In this document: one piece after another, positions 1 through 12,738 of the stretch
How the letters are laid out: the number at the start of each line of letters is the position of its first letter
How positions within the stretch are numbered: position 1 is the first letter of the stretch
Source: Azadirachta indica
Lineage: Eukaryota; Streptophyta; Magnoliopsida; Sapindales; Meliaceae
Assembly: GCA_022749755.1 (NCBI GenBank)
Contig: CM040446.1
Span: forward strand, 16,864,080 to 16,928,079
Reading direction: 5' to 3'
DNA: 64,000 bases
The notes under the pieces: generated by a model
Databases searched by the model: none
What the model was told of the DNA's origin: nothing
Seen by the model: the letters and a program-made list of their open reading frames with translations, nothing else
Position numbers and translations under genes: made by a program

Positions 1-111
1 GGCATAAAAATTTACAAGAAAAGTAGAAAGTGTATCAAGATTAATTTGCCTAATATTATGAACCTGTGTTCAAACTGTGACCTAAGTTTAAAAGGTTTGC
101 TGATAATTTAC

Positions 112-3100
112 CTTGTACAACTTGCATGGCTAACGAAGGCATATCTAGGTCGCTTTCAACTAGCCTATATACATCCACAAGCTACAGAAGGCGAAATGGC
201 ATTTCAGCATGTTTCTAAATAAAACATTGTAACTGGATGAATTCAATAATATTTAGGTTCACAAACCTCTTGAATGTGAAGCTTTGAATCTTCCGTTAAA
301 GCAAGAAGAAGCTGTCTGCGGATTCCTTCATCAGTGAAGAAAAGGCGAGCTCCATCTCTAATAGTGTCAGTCAGGTCCAACTTCCGTACCTCTTGCAAGC
401 TCTTTGAATGTTGCCTGTAAAAACATATAATGTTAATAATGGTTCTTAAACTCTAGAGCAGATAAATAAACTGAGTAAGCAAGTCAGTTCCTGGATAACA
501 CAGACGTGTTGTTTACTTGCAATGCGGGGTTGCTGCTCATCTTGGCCACATTTTCCTTTGCAAGAGTAATTAGGTTTTCAAGCCGTTTCCATTGGAAAAC
601 TCCATCTTTGAAAAGAACCTATGACAGATAGTAGATTAGTATTGATAGATCACAATTTAAAAGCTGATATTTGGAGAACCTTAGAAGTTGGTCTAAAGGG
701 TCTTTTTCAACTCAAAAATAAACATTGAACTCCAAACAAATAGGTTCTAGAAACACAGACCTAATTGATTGATGCAATTCTGGGGAGAAGAAGGCTTTAA
801 ACTTACCTGTATAAGGCGTTCACGAAGAGCTGGATTAGGATCTGTAAGCAGGCGCTTTGCCACATATGGATATGCAACCTGGTTCACTGCTTAAGATCAG
901 TACATATTCGGAACAGGGAAAAGAAAGGGAAAGAAGAAATGCAAGAGAATACAGATGAAAGATCATGCATCATGACAGAGCTGTAGCTTGTAATTCTTGA
1001 AAATTGGTGTCGCCTAATCACAGTTATTAGTATGCATAACTTGTAGTAGGCATCGAAGATTTTGGATTGTAAGAACTTTTAAAAGAGTTGGACTTAGGAA
1101 ACTGTTATCATGGCCAATATAATAGATTTGGAAAAGGACAACATTTGTATTCACCTCGAGAAATTTAAAATCCGGCTTCAATGTTAAACAGATACCCTCT
1201 TGTGTCAGCAAAGAACGGATAACAAGAGAAAACCTCTCTGGGATACGGATAGGATAGTTGTAAACTAACTTGTTGAATTGCCCTGCAGCACAGAAAGCCC
1301 AACTCTTGGTTTGGATGCACCTCACAATATATCAGCCACAGTATAAACAAAAAGGAAAAAGCTAGCAGAAAACAGAACAATGTATAAGCACCTGTAACGC
1401 TTCGGAAATTGAAATCAGAGAGTCCTTTTCCGGCTGAGTTTTGCCAAATTGCTTCTAGAGCTGGAATGATAGGAGAGACGTCAGTTCCTCTGGCCAAGAA
1501 GCCAAGTCTGGTAAAATCATTTGCCATCTCAACATAGTCCTCATTGACAGCATGGACAACAGCATCGATCAAAATCTGTTTGTTTTGCTGAAAGATATGA
1601 ACCAGATCAAAATGGATGCCACAAGAAGAAGCATGAACAATGCACTGTATATTTACTAAAGAGTAATAGGAAGACTAGCATAATTATCAGTCTTCCCCCA
1701 AATTTCTCTAGCATATCTTCATTATGTACTACTTTCACCTACAGAGCTTAAGAACATCTCATAAAAGTTTTTTAATTTGGTAAAAAGGTAGCAATAATCC
1801 CCAATTGGGCCATTCTCTTGAGGATTATTATTACCCCTTCGGCTATTAAAAGGAGCCCAATAAATTCTTACATGGACTTCTTGTTCAACATTTGCCAAAC
1901 TGAACGTTTGCAGAAATAAATGTTTAAAGAAAAAGAGATTCTATCTACTGCCAAGATATTCATATCCAGCAGCCACAGAATAAAGTATTTCTATTTCATT
2001 ATATGTCACAGCCATGTTGGAGATAACTCTACATTAATTTGAAATTGACCACCTTATAGCATTTATTTGAAAACACAACTCACTTGACTAAGTTCAGCAA
2101 CATTCCCGAAGTCCACATATGCTATACGTCCATCACGCATAGCAAAGATGTTTCCAGGATGAGGATCACCATGAAATAATCCAAATTCTAGCAGTTGCCT
2201 CAAAGCAGCACTGACTCCTACTGTCAGAAATCCATCTACATCAATGCCAGCTTTCTTAATAGCCTGAGTTACATAAGAGGAAAAAGTTTATAAAGATGCT
2301 ATCTTATGATATTTCTGCTTTTTAAATTGATAAATTACTCAAAGAGCATCATCCATCTATAGTCCTCATATTCAACCTGTGGGTCAGTGCACCGAATACC
2401 ATCTATCCATTCCATCACTAAAACGCGTGAACCTGAAAGCTGCTTGTAAACCCGAGGTATTTTGACAGTAGGATCATCTTTAAAGTTCTCCAGAAAGTCT
2501 TCTATATTCCGGGCTTCCTGAATGAGAAAAATAAAAAGTAATTGGGGATGATTAAACTATAGAAGAAAAATAAACAAAATGATTCAAAATGAATATGGTA
2601 AAGCTAAATGTGTAAACGTCCTAAGAATGCTGCTTTAAAAGCATCCTAAGAATGAGATCAACCCATCAACATATCAATATGTGAAACACTGGGCAGTTCT
2701 GAAAATTACCAAAGTGTAATCAAGCTCCTCCAAAAGTTTTTCACCAAATTCATCAACTATCAGCTCAGCATTGCAACCAAGTTTCTGTAGACTGATTCCA
2801 TTTAAGAATGAAGCTAGAGTTCTGAAAAGGAAAAGATCCCGATAGATTATAGGCTCTATCTCAGGCCTCTGAACCTGTAAGCACATGAAATTTGATTAAT
2901 TGTATTGCAAACTTTGACTGCTAACTGTCAAGGGCAAGAGCACTTGTCAAGAGTTCACATTAAATGAGATATCTTCAAAACTGAAAGTAAAACCTGTATT
3001 AACTTGAGGCAAAGATTGAAGGGAGGGGATAATATAGAATGCCCATTGCATTAATAAGGGAAAATTTAAAAAAAATAAATAATTAAAAACAAGCCCAAAG

Positions 3101-5365
3101 ATTATAGCAAAACATATTAATGTTCAAAAAGAAAAGTCATGATGAAAAAATATCATCCCTCCAGTTGATGGAGTAGTGAATATGTACGCGTCAAAACCTA
3201 CAGGAGAATTCCAATGATTTCAGAAACCAATGAAAAAAAGAAGGATCTTATCATTGTCCCTCAACTATTCAAGTTAATCAAGCACGCCTTCATGAAGGGA
3301 ATAGTACTATATCAAGATGCTATAGCTATATGGTAGTTGGCAACATGAAAATTTGACAACTTGAACAAACCCGATATCAAATATCACTAACAGTAAATGC
3401 GACGTGGGTAAAACTTTTGGGTAAGTATTAATTGCCAAACTATGGATGAAAGTAGACACGGGACCACCAGATGAACATCATACAACCTTAATTGCAACAT
3501 GCTCCCCAGTATCACGGAGGGTAGCTCGGTAGACTTGACCCAGACTTGCAGCTGCTATTGTTTGCGAAGAAATTTTGCTGAAGACAGCTTCCAGAGGTCG
3601 ACCCAATTCCTCTTCTATAATGTTAAAAGCAACCTATCAAACCATTCACTGGTTAAGTGAAAGAATTCCAACCCAGTGCTATACAAAACAGCAAAACACA
3701 AAAAACACTTCTAAAATTGCTTATTCAAAAGCTATTATGAAAGCATGCTTTTACCTGATTTGGAAAGGGAGGGACATCATCTTGAAGAATGCAGAGCTCA
3801 TTCATGTAATCTTCTCTTATAATATCAGGCCTGTTCGCAAGCACCTGAGAACTCACAGATCACTCATTCAATTGGTAAATTTGAAGACCAAAAGTCATGT
3901 ACTTAACTGAAGATCAATGGAAACTCCAGCTTCAAGACTTATATCCATGCATTTAAGTTCAAACCCGTGCAAAAGGCTCCAACAGTCAACACAAATCCGT
4001 ACTTAAAACTCGATTTTCAGAATGAAAATGCAGCTTAATCTTTGTCTTATTTTATTTTCTAATTTAGTGGATGAAATAATTTAGAAAAATTGTGGTTGGA
4101 CCTGAACTTGGGAAAAATTAGCATCTAAACATCAATTCTGAAACGAGACAAACCTGCCCAGCTTTGATAAAGGAAGACCCCAAATTACACAGGAGATTCC
4201 GAAGTTGGCGAGCACGATCAGGAACAACCTCCTTGTCCCTCCCAACTAAGCAATCATACATCAGAGCAGACCAATAAAGTCCCAAATTCCATACTATCTC
4301 CACTCCTCGTAACATTAGTGAAAGTACAGCTCCTCTGGATTCCAATACCTTATTCCTCACCTGATTACCAAAACAACACCATCAAATTCAAACCAAAACT
4401 AGATAAAAGGATGCATTTGGCAATGCTTTTGGCACCAATAAAAGCGTTGCAATAATAAAAGGTGCTTTTGTGTCTTATTGTTTAGCTGGAGACTACAGGT
4501 GCTTTCCCTTGGAACTATTTTGGAAATTATTTAACTGTTACTTTCTTATAAAAAGTTTTTGAGGTCAAGAAAGCACATGAAATGCTTTTCGAGAAGATAT
4601 TCATGTGTGCTTTTCCAGAAAGCACTTCCAAGCAGGTGTCATATATTCTTGAACAAGAACAACAATAACATAAACGCAACCCAGATTATTCCCAACTATG
4701 AAAATGTTACATAATCATTGACAAAATTAACATCAAACTCGTGAAAGTCAACATCAAATAGACGAGGAAATGAAGAAAAGTTAAATATAATTACTGATCC
4801 CTAACAGTACTGTCATATTGCTTGGCGGGAACACATAAGTGCTTTCTGATGGGAGCTATTTTGGAAAAGATTTAACAGTTATTTCCTATAAGGTTTTTGA
4901 AGTCAAAAAATCACTTGAATTCCTTACTTCTCAACAAACAAAAACATGAACTCAAACGTCATTATTCACAATTAACATCGAATTCATAAAAAGTCAGCAC
5001 CAAAAATTCGAGAAAATGAACAAAATAAATAAATAAATATAATTACTGATCTCTAATCGTACAGTCTCAGGTGTGTACTTGCGAAACGGAACGCAAACAC
5101 CGCGTTCGATGTCTAATTGCTCCATCGCACTGCTAGACTTCCCCGTTTGCAGCGACTTCTTCTCCGTTAAGCTCCTTGTCGTCGTTGTCACACCTTTAAT
5201 CGAAGTTTCACCACTCGCCGTCGAAACTGCGGAAACTGAAAACTTCTTCCTCCTTTGTACTGCCATTGAAAGAGGAGATGACGATTTTGAAGTTAAAGTA
5301 AAATTCCTGCTTGTCTTGGTGCAGAAAGAAAGCGAGTTTATGCAGTTTGGATTAATCAAATCCAT
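112..5365 (-). CDS. ABC1K1: ABC1K1-type plastid ABC1/AarF-domain atypical kinase (3' end outside window)
   Basis: Thirteen exons read in frame (minus): 5063-5365, 4154-4360, 3755-3844, 3487-3633, 2710-2874, 2377-2517, 2084-2263, 1392-1587, 1155-1282, 807-878, 517-618, 267-401 (or 414), 112-181; the last short exon lies left of the window. About 645 residues are visible, against about 680 in the family. The Ser-rich N terminus (about 70 residues) looks like a plastid transit peptide. ABC1 hallmarks are present: KAGQ at about 167-170 (split by an intron after Q), AAASLGQ near 227, the HGDPHPGN catalytic loop near 382-389, and DFG near 402-404. Known family role: plastoglobule atypical kinase regulating prenyl-lipid (tocopherol, plastoquinone) metabolism, called PGR6/ACDO1 in Arabidopsis. 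The exon 11/12 junction is uncertain: acceptor 401 keeps frame with donor 517 and matches the remembered homolog length. Confidence 0.93.
4497..5052 (-). repeat. Diverged tandem duplication inside intron 1 of the ABC1K1 gene
   Basis: Two adjacent copies share several blocks in the same order. Copy 1 (about 4497-4802) and copy 2 (about 4842-5052) both start with a GTGCTTTC block followed by CTATTTTGGAAA, a TTTAAC.GTTA block, a GTTTTTGA.GTCAA block and TCAC/GCACxTGAA. Both end with TTAACATC, an AGTCA segment and ATAATTACTGATC. Copy 2 ends next to the exon 1 donor at 5062, so copy 1 may carry a decayed duplicate of that donor near 4811. Copies differ by many substitutions and indels, so the event is old. 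Confidence 0.6.
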
Positions 5366-6480
5366 ACTAAATTTGAACTGAAACTGAAGCTTAATCAGAT
5401 CGAGAAATTGAAAAAAGATTGAATTTGAAGTAGTTGCCAGCTGAGCCTGAGCGTCGAAATTCAGTTATGAATTAATTAGTTTTGTTTTTCTGTTTTTCTA
5501 TTTATCTTTTTAAAATGGGGGTGGCCACAAACTTGCGCGGAAGACGTTTACAAGATAAATCGAAGGGAAAGACGCATGTGGAAGTAAGAAAACAGAATGT
5601 AATATGTCATGAAATTTGGTCTTTCCTGTGTGGAAGTAACGCCAATCAGCAGTTTCATGTGGCCTTGAAAGCGGACAAGTTTCTCGCATTAGAAATGGCG
5701 TGCAGTTTTGTGACGGATCTAATTAATTATTGACGTTTTTGATTGTTTATTATAAAGTTACTTATTAGTTTTTTTTTTTTAAAAAGTTATTAATTTCAAT
5801 CGACACTAAATTTGATATCCAAACTAATACAAAATTACGTACTAATTAAAATAACTTTTCTAATGATTGTAAGTAACACTACGGATATATTTTTAATGTT
5901 TCAAATACTAAAAAAAACTCTCAAGTAATATTACACATTCTATAAATAAAGAATTTAAAACTTTTATTTTAAGCGATGAAATAATTTTTATTGAATAATT
6001 AATAAAAAAGTTTATAGTCTAACATTATTAAATTTTATTACTGTACAAAATTTATGAATAATATAAATATATATATTTTATAATTGTTTATATCACAATT
6101 AACACCTTAAATGATGGTGACATAGTTAGAAAAAATTTGATGAATATTTTAATAATATAAATTGAAATATTTTATGTTTATTATTATTTTATGTTATGCT
6201 TTATGTTGTATGTGGGAAACAAAAGAATAAAGATAAATTTGAAAAAAAGAAAAAAGCAAATTAAAGTAGAAGATGCCACTAAAATACATTTATAATTTAT
6301 TAATTAATGCAAATGTAGTGTAAGAAAAATAAAGCGGGTCCATAATAATTTCATATCAATCCGCACCCGAATTTTCCGGATCGGTTAGTCCGACCTGCAG
6401 GTTCCGGATTCCCGTTGCAGAGAACAGACCACCTAACTTTGGAATTTGTTCTGGATTCTGAAATGGACCGGAGGCCCAAC
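5366..6480. other. Intergenic space between divergent ABC1K1 and RPA2 genes
   Basis: The left part (about 5366-5480) should hold the ABC1K1 5'UTR and core promoter. From about 5740 to 6340 the sequence is very AT-rich with no sustained reading frame. A short open frame at 5482-5733 has no recognisable domain and is probably chance. Confidence 0.5.
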
Positions 6481-6491
6481 CTGAACAACAA

Positions 6492-6563
6492 GCGGGAAAG
6501 GGAAAGCAAATTGGCGGGAAACCCTAAAATCATCTCATCTGCTCATTAAAGGTTACTATAAAA
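6492..6563 (+). promoter_or_regulatory. RPA2 core promoter: two E2F sites, telo-box and TATA box
   Basis: GCGGGAAA (reverse complement TTTCCCGC, the plant E2F consensus) occurs at 6492-6499 and again at 6514-6521. The second also reads ATTGGCGG as WTTSSCSS. A telo-box AAACCCTAA overlaps its end at 6519-6527, and TATAAAA lies at 6557-6563, about 50 nt before the start codon. E2F plus telo-box is the known arrangement of S-phase genes such as PCNA and ribonucleotide reductase, which fits a replication gene. Confidence 0.75.
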
Positions 6564-6613
6564 ACAAAATTTGAACCATAAATCCTTTGTTTTCGCGCTC
6601 TAGGGTTTCAGAA

Positions 6614-9600
6614 ATGTTTTCGAGCAGTCAGTTCGACGCCAACAATGCATTCTCCGGCGGCGGATTCATGCCGTCCCAGCAGTCCCAGCCCGCTGATTTT
6701 CAATCTTCTTCATCAGCAAGAGTTAGTCATATCTCTCTGACTTTTGTTCTCATTTCTCTTATAATTTCTGTTTGATTTGTCAAAACTCAGGAGAAATAAT
6801 CAGTCACTGTTCGTTAACTGTTGAGTATCGTATAATTTGTTAATCAAGGAGAGAGATCTAGTTAGGTACTTAGGTTATTATTACTATTATTATTATTATT
6901 GTTGTTGTTGTTGTTGAGAAACTGTGACCGATTAGACAAATATTGCGGTTTCCTGAAATCTGAACTTCACGAAGCATAAGAGTATACTTATGAAAGTGGA
7001 ATGCAGTGGAAATTGGGAAGAAACAGATATTGGCAGTTTCTCTCTGGATCCAAATCTTAAACGTAAAGAGGTTTGGTTATGAAGAAAACTGATTATTATT
7101 TGATTTTCTTTAGAGAGCTTTGGCTGTAAAGAAAAGTGATTATTACTTGATTTTCTTACGTTGCAAACACAATTGTAAATATTTGAATGGATGAAAACAA
7201 AACCTAATGGTGGTTTTATAACTCTGCTCTGATGGAATTTCATTAAGTTTCACTTATTCCTTGTTAACTCTATATCCTTTTCCTTATAATTGCCCCAAAC
7301 ATGTGTTTATTGTTTAATTGATGTTTGATTTTGTTGGCGGCCCAATGGTTTTGTCTGATGTTTATAATTTTTGTTTGGTTGCAGAGTCGTGATTTACAAG
7401 GGTTGGTACCTGTGACAGTGAAGATGATAAGCGAAGCTTCTCATTCGGGTGATGATAAATCAAATTTTATTATCAATGGTTTGGAAGTCAACAATGTACA
7501 TATCCTGCCATAGCACATTCTATATTTCTTTTTTTTTGGACAAAATATTTTGTCAATGTCTATGTTTTTCTGAGAGATGCTAGAAGAGAAAGCATACCAC
7601 TGGAACATGGAAAAGAATAGGATTGCTGTTTTGTGTATTTCCTTCACATTAGTGGTTTTTGATATTGTGTCTTAGGTTACATTGGTCGGCCTGGTTTTTG
7701 ATAAAGAAGAAAGAGCTTCTGATGTCAATTTCATTCTAGATGATGGAACTGGGAGAATGCAATGTAAAAGATGGTAATATAAGTGTATTTTACTAAATGT
7801 GGACTCATTCTATATGCATTTATGTTGTTTAGTTGGATTTGTGAAATTGCTGTTTTAATACTTGGAGTTTTAAGTCATTACAAACTTTATATGAGAAGAT
7901 CATTCTAAATATATAAACCAGATAATATCTGTATATGTCCCTAATTTTTGTATTTCATTTCAGTCATGCATAGTTAATATCAGTGCTTGTTTAATGCTTT
8001 TGGTAGGGCAAGTGAGGTTTTTGACACAAAGGAAATGGAAGCCATACAGTGAGTTCTGTTTATAATTTGTTGAGTTTTGCTACCCTTAATTTCTTATTTC
8101 TGCTGTAATTGTGTGATCTATATCATCAAAACATTCTCCTGATTTTCTTTAACTTTGAAATAGAGATGGAATGTATGTTCGTCTTGTTGGGCACTTGAAA
8201 AGCTTCCAAGGAAAAAAGCAGTTAATTGCTTTCTCTGTGAGGTATGGCTACAAAATTAACCTGTTTTTTTTTACAGTGTTTGATAAGCTGTTTAATTCAT
8301 CGATGCACTTTTATATTTGGAATTTCTTTTATGTGTTTGTTTTCGAATATTTACCATGTTGATTGTCTATTAGCTTTTTTACAAACATGATGTACACCCC
8401 TAAATCATATGACAAGTTGTTTTAGTTCATATGGCCATTTGTATGTTTCAATATAAACAAGGATATTGGTGATAAGTTTTTACTTACTATTGGCCAATTC
8501 TAAAGTTTTTGTTTACAGCTCTGATTTGTATTTTGGTTTCTTTGATTGCCCTGTACATTAATTTTGTTTGGACCTCGGAAAGTTTATGAGTTTGGGATTT
8601 TTCTAACAGAATGCTTGGTTTGGAGCAAAAAATATGGTAGAAGTAATTTGTACATGTAAGCTTACTGACAGTGTTGATGCAAGTTAAGAGTCTTTCTGCT
8701 GGCAGTTAAATTTTCTGGTGTGGGGCTATACTTTTCAATCTTCTCTTCCTTTTTCATTTTTTTCTTCTTCTTTAAATATCATATGATTCTATAATATTCA
8801 TGCTCTATAAACAGAACGTACTAACATCACTGCATAATTGATCTTGCAATGGCCAATTATGGTGGATGTATTTCAGTAAAGCAGTAACTCTTGTGTAAAA
8901 TAGTAACTATATTTTAAACTTTGATAATAGTTGTATTGGAAGCTGTAATTGTAGCTGCTGACATAATAAATTTTCTTTCCTACAAATCACTTTTTTCCTC
9001 ATGCAGGCTATATATTTATATATGTATATATGTATAGATGTATATATTGTATTATTCTTTTTTTCGTGACTAATGGACCCCTATATAAAGATAAATTTTT
9101 ATTTCAGTTAGTATGTGTTAAGTTTTGAGAAGTATGCTACCTCTATATATTTCAGTTGTCATCACTTCTTGGCTTTTGTCAGAAACAGACAGATTGATGG
9201 TCTTTGACCTCTTGGCTTTTCCTTGTTTTAGGCCTGTGACAAACTTTGATGAGGTTACTTGCCACTATATAGAGTGTATAGCCTTCCATTTGCGGAATTC
9301 TGATTTGCAGGTATTCACAAGAACTGAGAAAATTTCTCCTCAGTGACATTTGTTTTCTGTGAGTTAGGACAAATATGTATGATATTTGTGCCCTTCATCT
9401 TGTTACGGATGATTTTGTATTCACAAAAAAGGTACAACGTGTTTCTACTCAGCCTCAGGTTGTAGATTCATCGTTGAACACTTCTGCTCGGACTGGATCA
9501 AATGGATTTCAGGCAGCCTCATCGAATCATGTTTGTGATCCAACAACAATATTCATTTTCATTGACCTCATAACATTTGCACTTTGTTGTAAAATTTTAA

Positions 9601-10332
9601 TTTCTTTGTGCAGCTCGTTTCGCAATTTGGCATTGATGGTCTCAAGGATAGTGATCAATTGATCCTGGAGTATTTGCAGCAGCCTTCAAGCAGGTCAGTC
9701 TTGCATCAACATTCTATCTTTTACATATAGCTAGTTTATCATATCATACCCCTTAAATTTCTTGCTTGAGCTAGAGTTGTCGCGACGTATAAAGTTGTTT
9801 CTACTTAAATCTAGTATCTTGGAAACTTGTTCTTTTTATTTATTATTTTATATATATATATATATATATTCAAGTTCCCTCCAAAATTTTAGGTGTTTCT
9901 TTTTTGTTGTCACTAGCCTTGAATTTTAACTTGCAATATCCAGTTTTTAGCTTTTCTTTTCAGTATGGTGATTTTATTGTAGTTTGGAGTATTATGATGC
10001 TTTCTTATCACAAAAAGGAAAAGCGAAAAAGTGAAGGATAAAAAAGAACTCTCTTTACAGAACTTGATGATTGATTCTTCTTTGCAGTGAAAGAGAAAGG
10101 GGAGTGCACATTTCTGAGCTTTCCCAGGCTCTGAAAATACCAGAGAAGAAAATCACGTAACGTCTCACTTGCTCTCTCTAAGTATCTGTGATCTATCATG
10201 TCAATGAGTGATTTATATACTTATTTCTTCTATTGAACTATCTGCATCAGGGATTCGATTGCGTCTCTTGAAAATGAAGGTTTGGTCTATTCCACCATTG
10301 ATGAATTTCACTACAAGTTTGCAAGAGGTTGA
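6614..10332 (+). CDS. RPA2: Replication protein A 32 kDa subunit (RPA2/RPA32)
   Basis: Ten exons: 6614-6721, 7385-7495, 7676-7773, 8007-8048, 8164-8241, 9232-9310, 9432-9530, 9614-9693, 10088-10156, 10251-10332, joining in frame to 281 residues, the usual RPA32 size. The N terminus (about 36 residues) is Ser/Gln/Gly-rich, the expected phosphorylation region. Residues about 70-180 carry the single OB fold (VTLVGLVFD, DDGTGRMQCKRW, GMYVRLVGHLKSFQGKKQL). The C-terminal 75 residues form the winged helix (GVHISELSQALKIPEKKI, DEFHYKFA) that binds repair partners. Role: middle subunit of the heterotrimeric single-strand DNA binding complex in nuclear replication, repair and recombination. An in-frame upstream ATG at 6587 exists, but 6614 matches the family start. 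The start of exon 7 (9432) is the least certain border. Confidence 0.94.
6875..6914. repeat. Compound (ATT)n(GTT)n microsatellite in RPA2 intron 1
   Basis: A run of ATT triplets, with one ACT, passes directly into five or six GTT triplets. It is intronic, so length changes should not affect the protein. Confidence 0.85.
9850..9870. repeat. (TA)n microsatellite in an RPA2 intron
   Basis: About ten TA units between exons 8 and 9 of RPA2. Confidence 0.85.
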
Positions 10333-11404
10333 TAGTCTCAGCAATAGAACTTGAGCCTCTAGTCCCATCACTTATTTTCATTTTTAAAGTCTACATATGT
10401 AGATATAGAAATGTTTGGATGGTTGAAATTGGTGACAGCCTCTAGTTCAAGGGATTGAACTTGTTCAATAGATACATTTGGTATTTAGATGGCTTACATC
10501 GTGAAAGTAGCAACAAAAATTTGATAATGAAACCTTGGATTTCGTAACCGGCATTTCAAGGGACAAATAGTTTTTGAGCACGCTGATAGCTGTCAATTCC
10601 TGCTCTGCTTAATTGTGAAAACTGAAAGTGGGATCAGCGCCTTGAATTTTGACATCGTTTACGAGAAAAAAATAATTTAGAACGTAGGTTGCAGGCCATG
10701 AATTGATCCATGATTTTCTGAAGTCTTCACGGGTTCCCCGCATTTTTTCTATCCGTTGAAAAGCGGAATCTTCAACCCCTCGCTCTGCGAGAGGGAGAGT
10801 AATCGTTTGCCTCGAGCTTAAATCCTAGAACATAAATATTGTGCAAAATGCCGAGGGTGCGAGAGACATTCCAAAAAAGGCGACTACGGGCTATGGTATT
10901 ATCAACTTGTAATATAATTTTATTACTAGGTATTTATTTGTATGCCACTTTTGGGTTATACAAATGATAATTGCCCTTTTGAACATTCGTTTGATAAAAT
11001 ATATATATATATATATATTGTGCAAAACGCGAGGGTCGGTTCTGGTTAAACTTGGGTACACGTCTCCGTTCAAATTTTCACAAAATTGCTATCTTCTTAA
11101 GATCCAAGTAGTATAACATTTTTCGCGATGTGATTTTGCTTCCATTCGTGTCCAACACATTAGACACATTGGTCGGATTGTGTCATTTCTTGGTTTTTAT
11201 ATGTTACTAATCGGGCAATGGTTTCACATGGCTAAATAAAAAATTATTTAGAAGCTGTCACAAACAACATAAAAATAATATGCTTTCATTTCATGTAAAA
11301 AGTATGTTTGTGTGCAATATCCACAAATTTGAAACCCATCCGGCAGCCAACCACCGTTTTGGCAGGGTGATTGGTAATCACGCACTTCCATTCCACGGCA
11401 ATGG
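10333..11404. other. RPA2 3' flank and intergenic sequence
   Basis: The first few hundred bases should include the RPA2 3'UTR; no coding frame is recognisable. A 25-nt motif starting ATTGTGCAAAA and ending CGAGGGT occurs twice, near 10838 and 11018, the second after a (TA)n tract at about 10999-11018. Confidence 0.45.
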
Positions 11405-11690
11405 CACATGAATCATGATGATAATATAATTTACTATTTATTTTACGAGATTTTAACCATGAAGGTTTAAATGGAAGTGTATGTGATGTATGGTTGTAGA
11501 ATTGGAAAAGTTCAGGAGTAATTCTCTCCCGACCTAAACCTTAATTTCAAGATCTGCTCAGGTAAAGAATACCAAGCTACTATTCAATTCACCTCTTGCT
11601 AATTAATTAACTGCACCTCCACCACCTGCTGGTTTTTCATGAGTCGAACGACGCGGTTTTTTCAACACCCAAAACGAAGTTGTTTCTTGT
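11405..11690 (-). pseudogene. Decayed FPF1-like gene relic
   Basis: No open frame remains, but the nucleotide sequence follows the intact FPF1-like gene at 13530-13874 block by block and in order. AGAATTGGAA.AG.TCAGGA at about 11499 aligns with the intact gene near 13652. The GATCTGCTCA / GATTTGCTCA and AAAGAATA blocks follow (11551-11570 against 13711-13727). The start-codon end, with TTTTTTCAACACCCAAAACG at about 11659, matches the TTTAAACACCCAAACGCC near the intact start. Indels and substitutions break the frame throughout. It is a dead tandem duplicate in the same orientation as the live gene. Confidence 0.72.
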
Positions 11691-12658
11691 CTTAGCGAAG
11701 GAAGGAGACAGTACAGCTGGCGGCCTAATGCATACATATTAAATCCCACAAAAAAATTATGGATATTACAATACCTAAACAATTAAGAATTTATAAATAA
11801 TTAAATATTTTGAAAGCAGATTTTAATTTCTGTGTGCTGTAACAAAAACAAATTAAAGATTTCAAAAAAAATCCAATCTCACATGAAGATAGTTCAGACA
11901 CTATATTTTATTTCTCTTTCTTAATTATACGCCTGCTCATCATCTGGAAAGAATTTAGTAATTTTCTGGATTAACTTTTGTTGTTTTTTTGATAAATATA
12001 CGTGGATTTCTAGCCATATAATTTGGGGAAGACAAAATTAAAATATTTTATTGAAAAAATTAATATTCTTCAAGTTGAAACCACATTGGGCCTCAGGAAG
12101 TTCAGGTGTTTTCTATGAACAGAATGGGCTTAGCCCATCTAATTTCGGCTGAAGTCCAGGTTTCAGAGATGTCAAAATCAATTTGGGAAGATCAAAGATG
12201 TATCATCGCGAAGTGGCTCGACAGCCGAAGGTCATGCAAATATTTGGTGCTGGTGCTGGGTGCACGTGCAGACGAAAGCCGAAATCTCCTAACCAACTTG
12301 TTAATTTTGTTTTGTTTTATGTTATAAATGGTAAACACTTTTTAGTAATTTATAGTTGATTAATTTAATTTGCTAGGTCTAGCTAGCTAACTCAATGTTG
12401 ATTGTTGAATAGGTAGGGCAGTAGGGTAAGCAGTACAAATTTCGGATGAAATATCATATTTCATATCTAAATAGAGATCTAACAGTACAATTATATGTTT
12501 ATGATTTTGCTTCCATCCGTATAAACATTAACTTGGAATTCTGTCCATTCTTGCTATGAATTGTAAACAAATGGCGTATACGTAATGTGGTCACATCACA
12601 TGGCCAAAACTTTTTATGAGACATGTATAGAAAAATAATTACTGCTTTTATATGCCAC

Positions 12659-12738
12659 CACGTGCAGACAGCCTTGAGCTAAATAAAGATCGTTGAATTG
12701 ACACGTGGCGAATTGTCTGTCACCATCTTCTTCACGTG
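12659..12738. promoter_or_regulatory. Cluster of three G-box (CACGTG) motifs
   Basis: Perfect palindromic CACGTG occurs at 12659-12664, 12702-12707 (in ACACGTGGC, an ABRE-type context) and 12733-12738 (in TTCACGTGAA). Spacings are 43 and 31 bases. bZIP and bHLH factors bind such sites. The cluster lies about 0.8 kb downstream of the FPF1-like stop codon with no obvious gene start beside it, so its target is unknown. Confidence 0.5.

Noticed and set aside
12106..12327. 73-codon open frame in the FPF1-like 3' flank
   Set aside because: No domain, poor start context, not part of a spliceable model.
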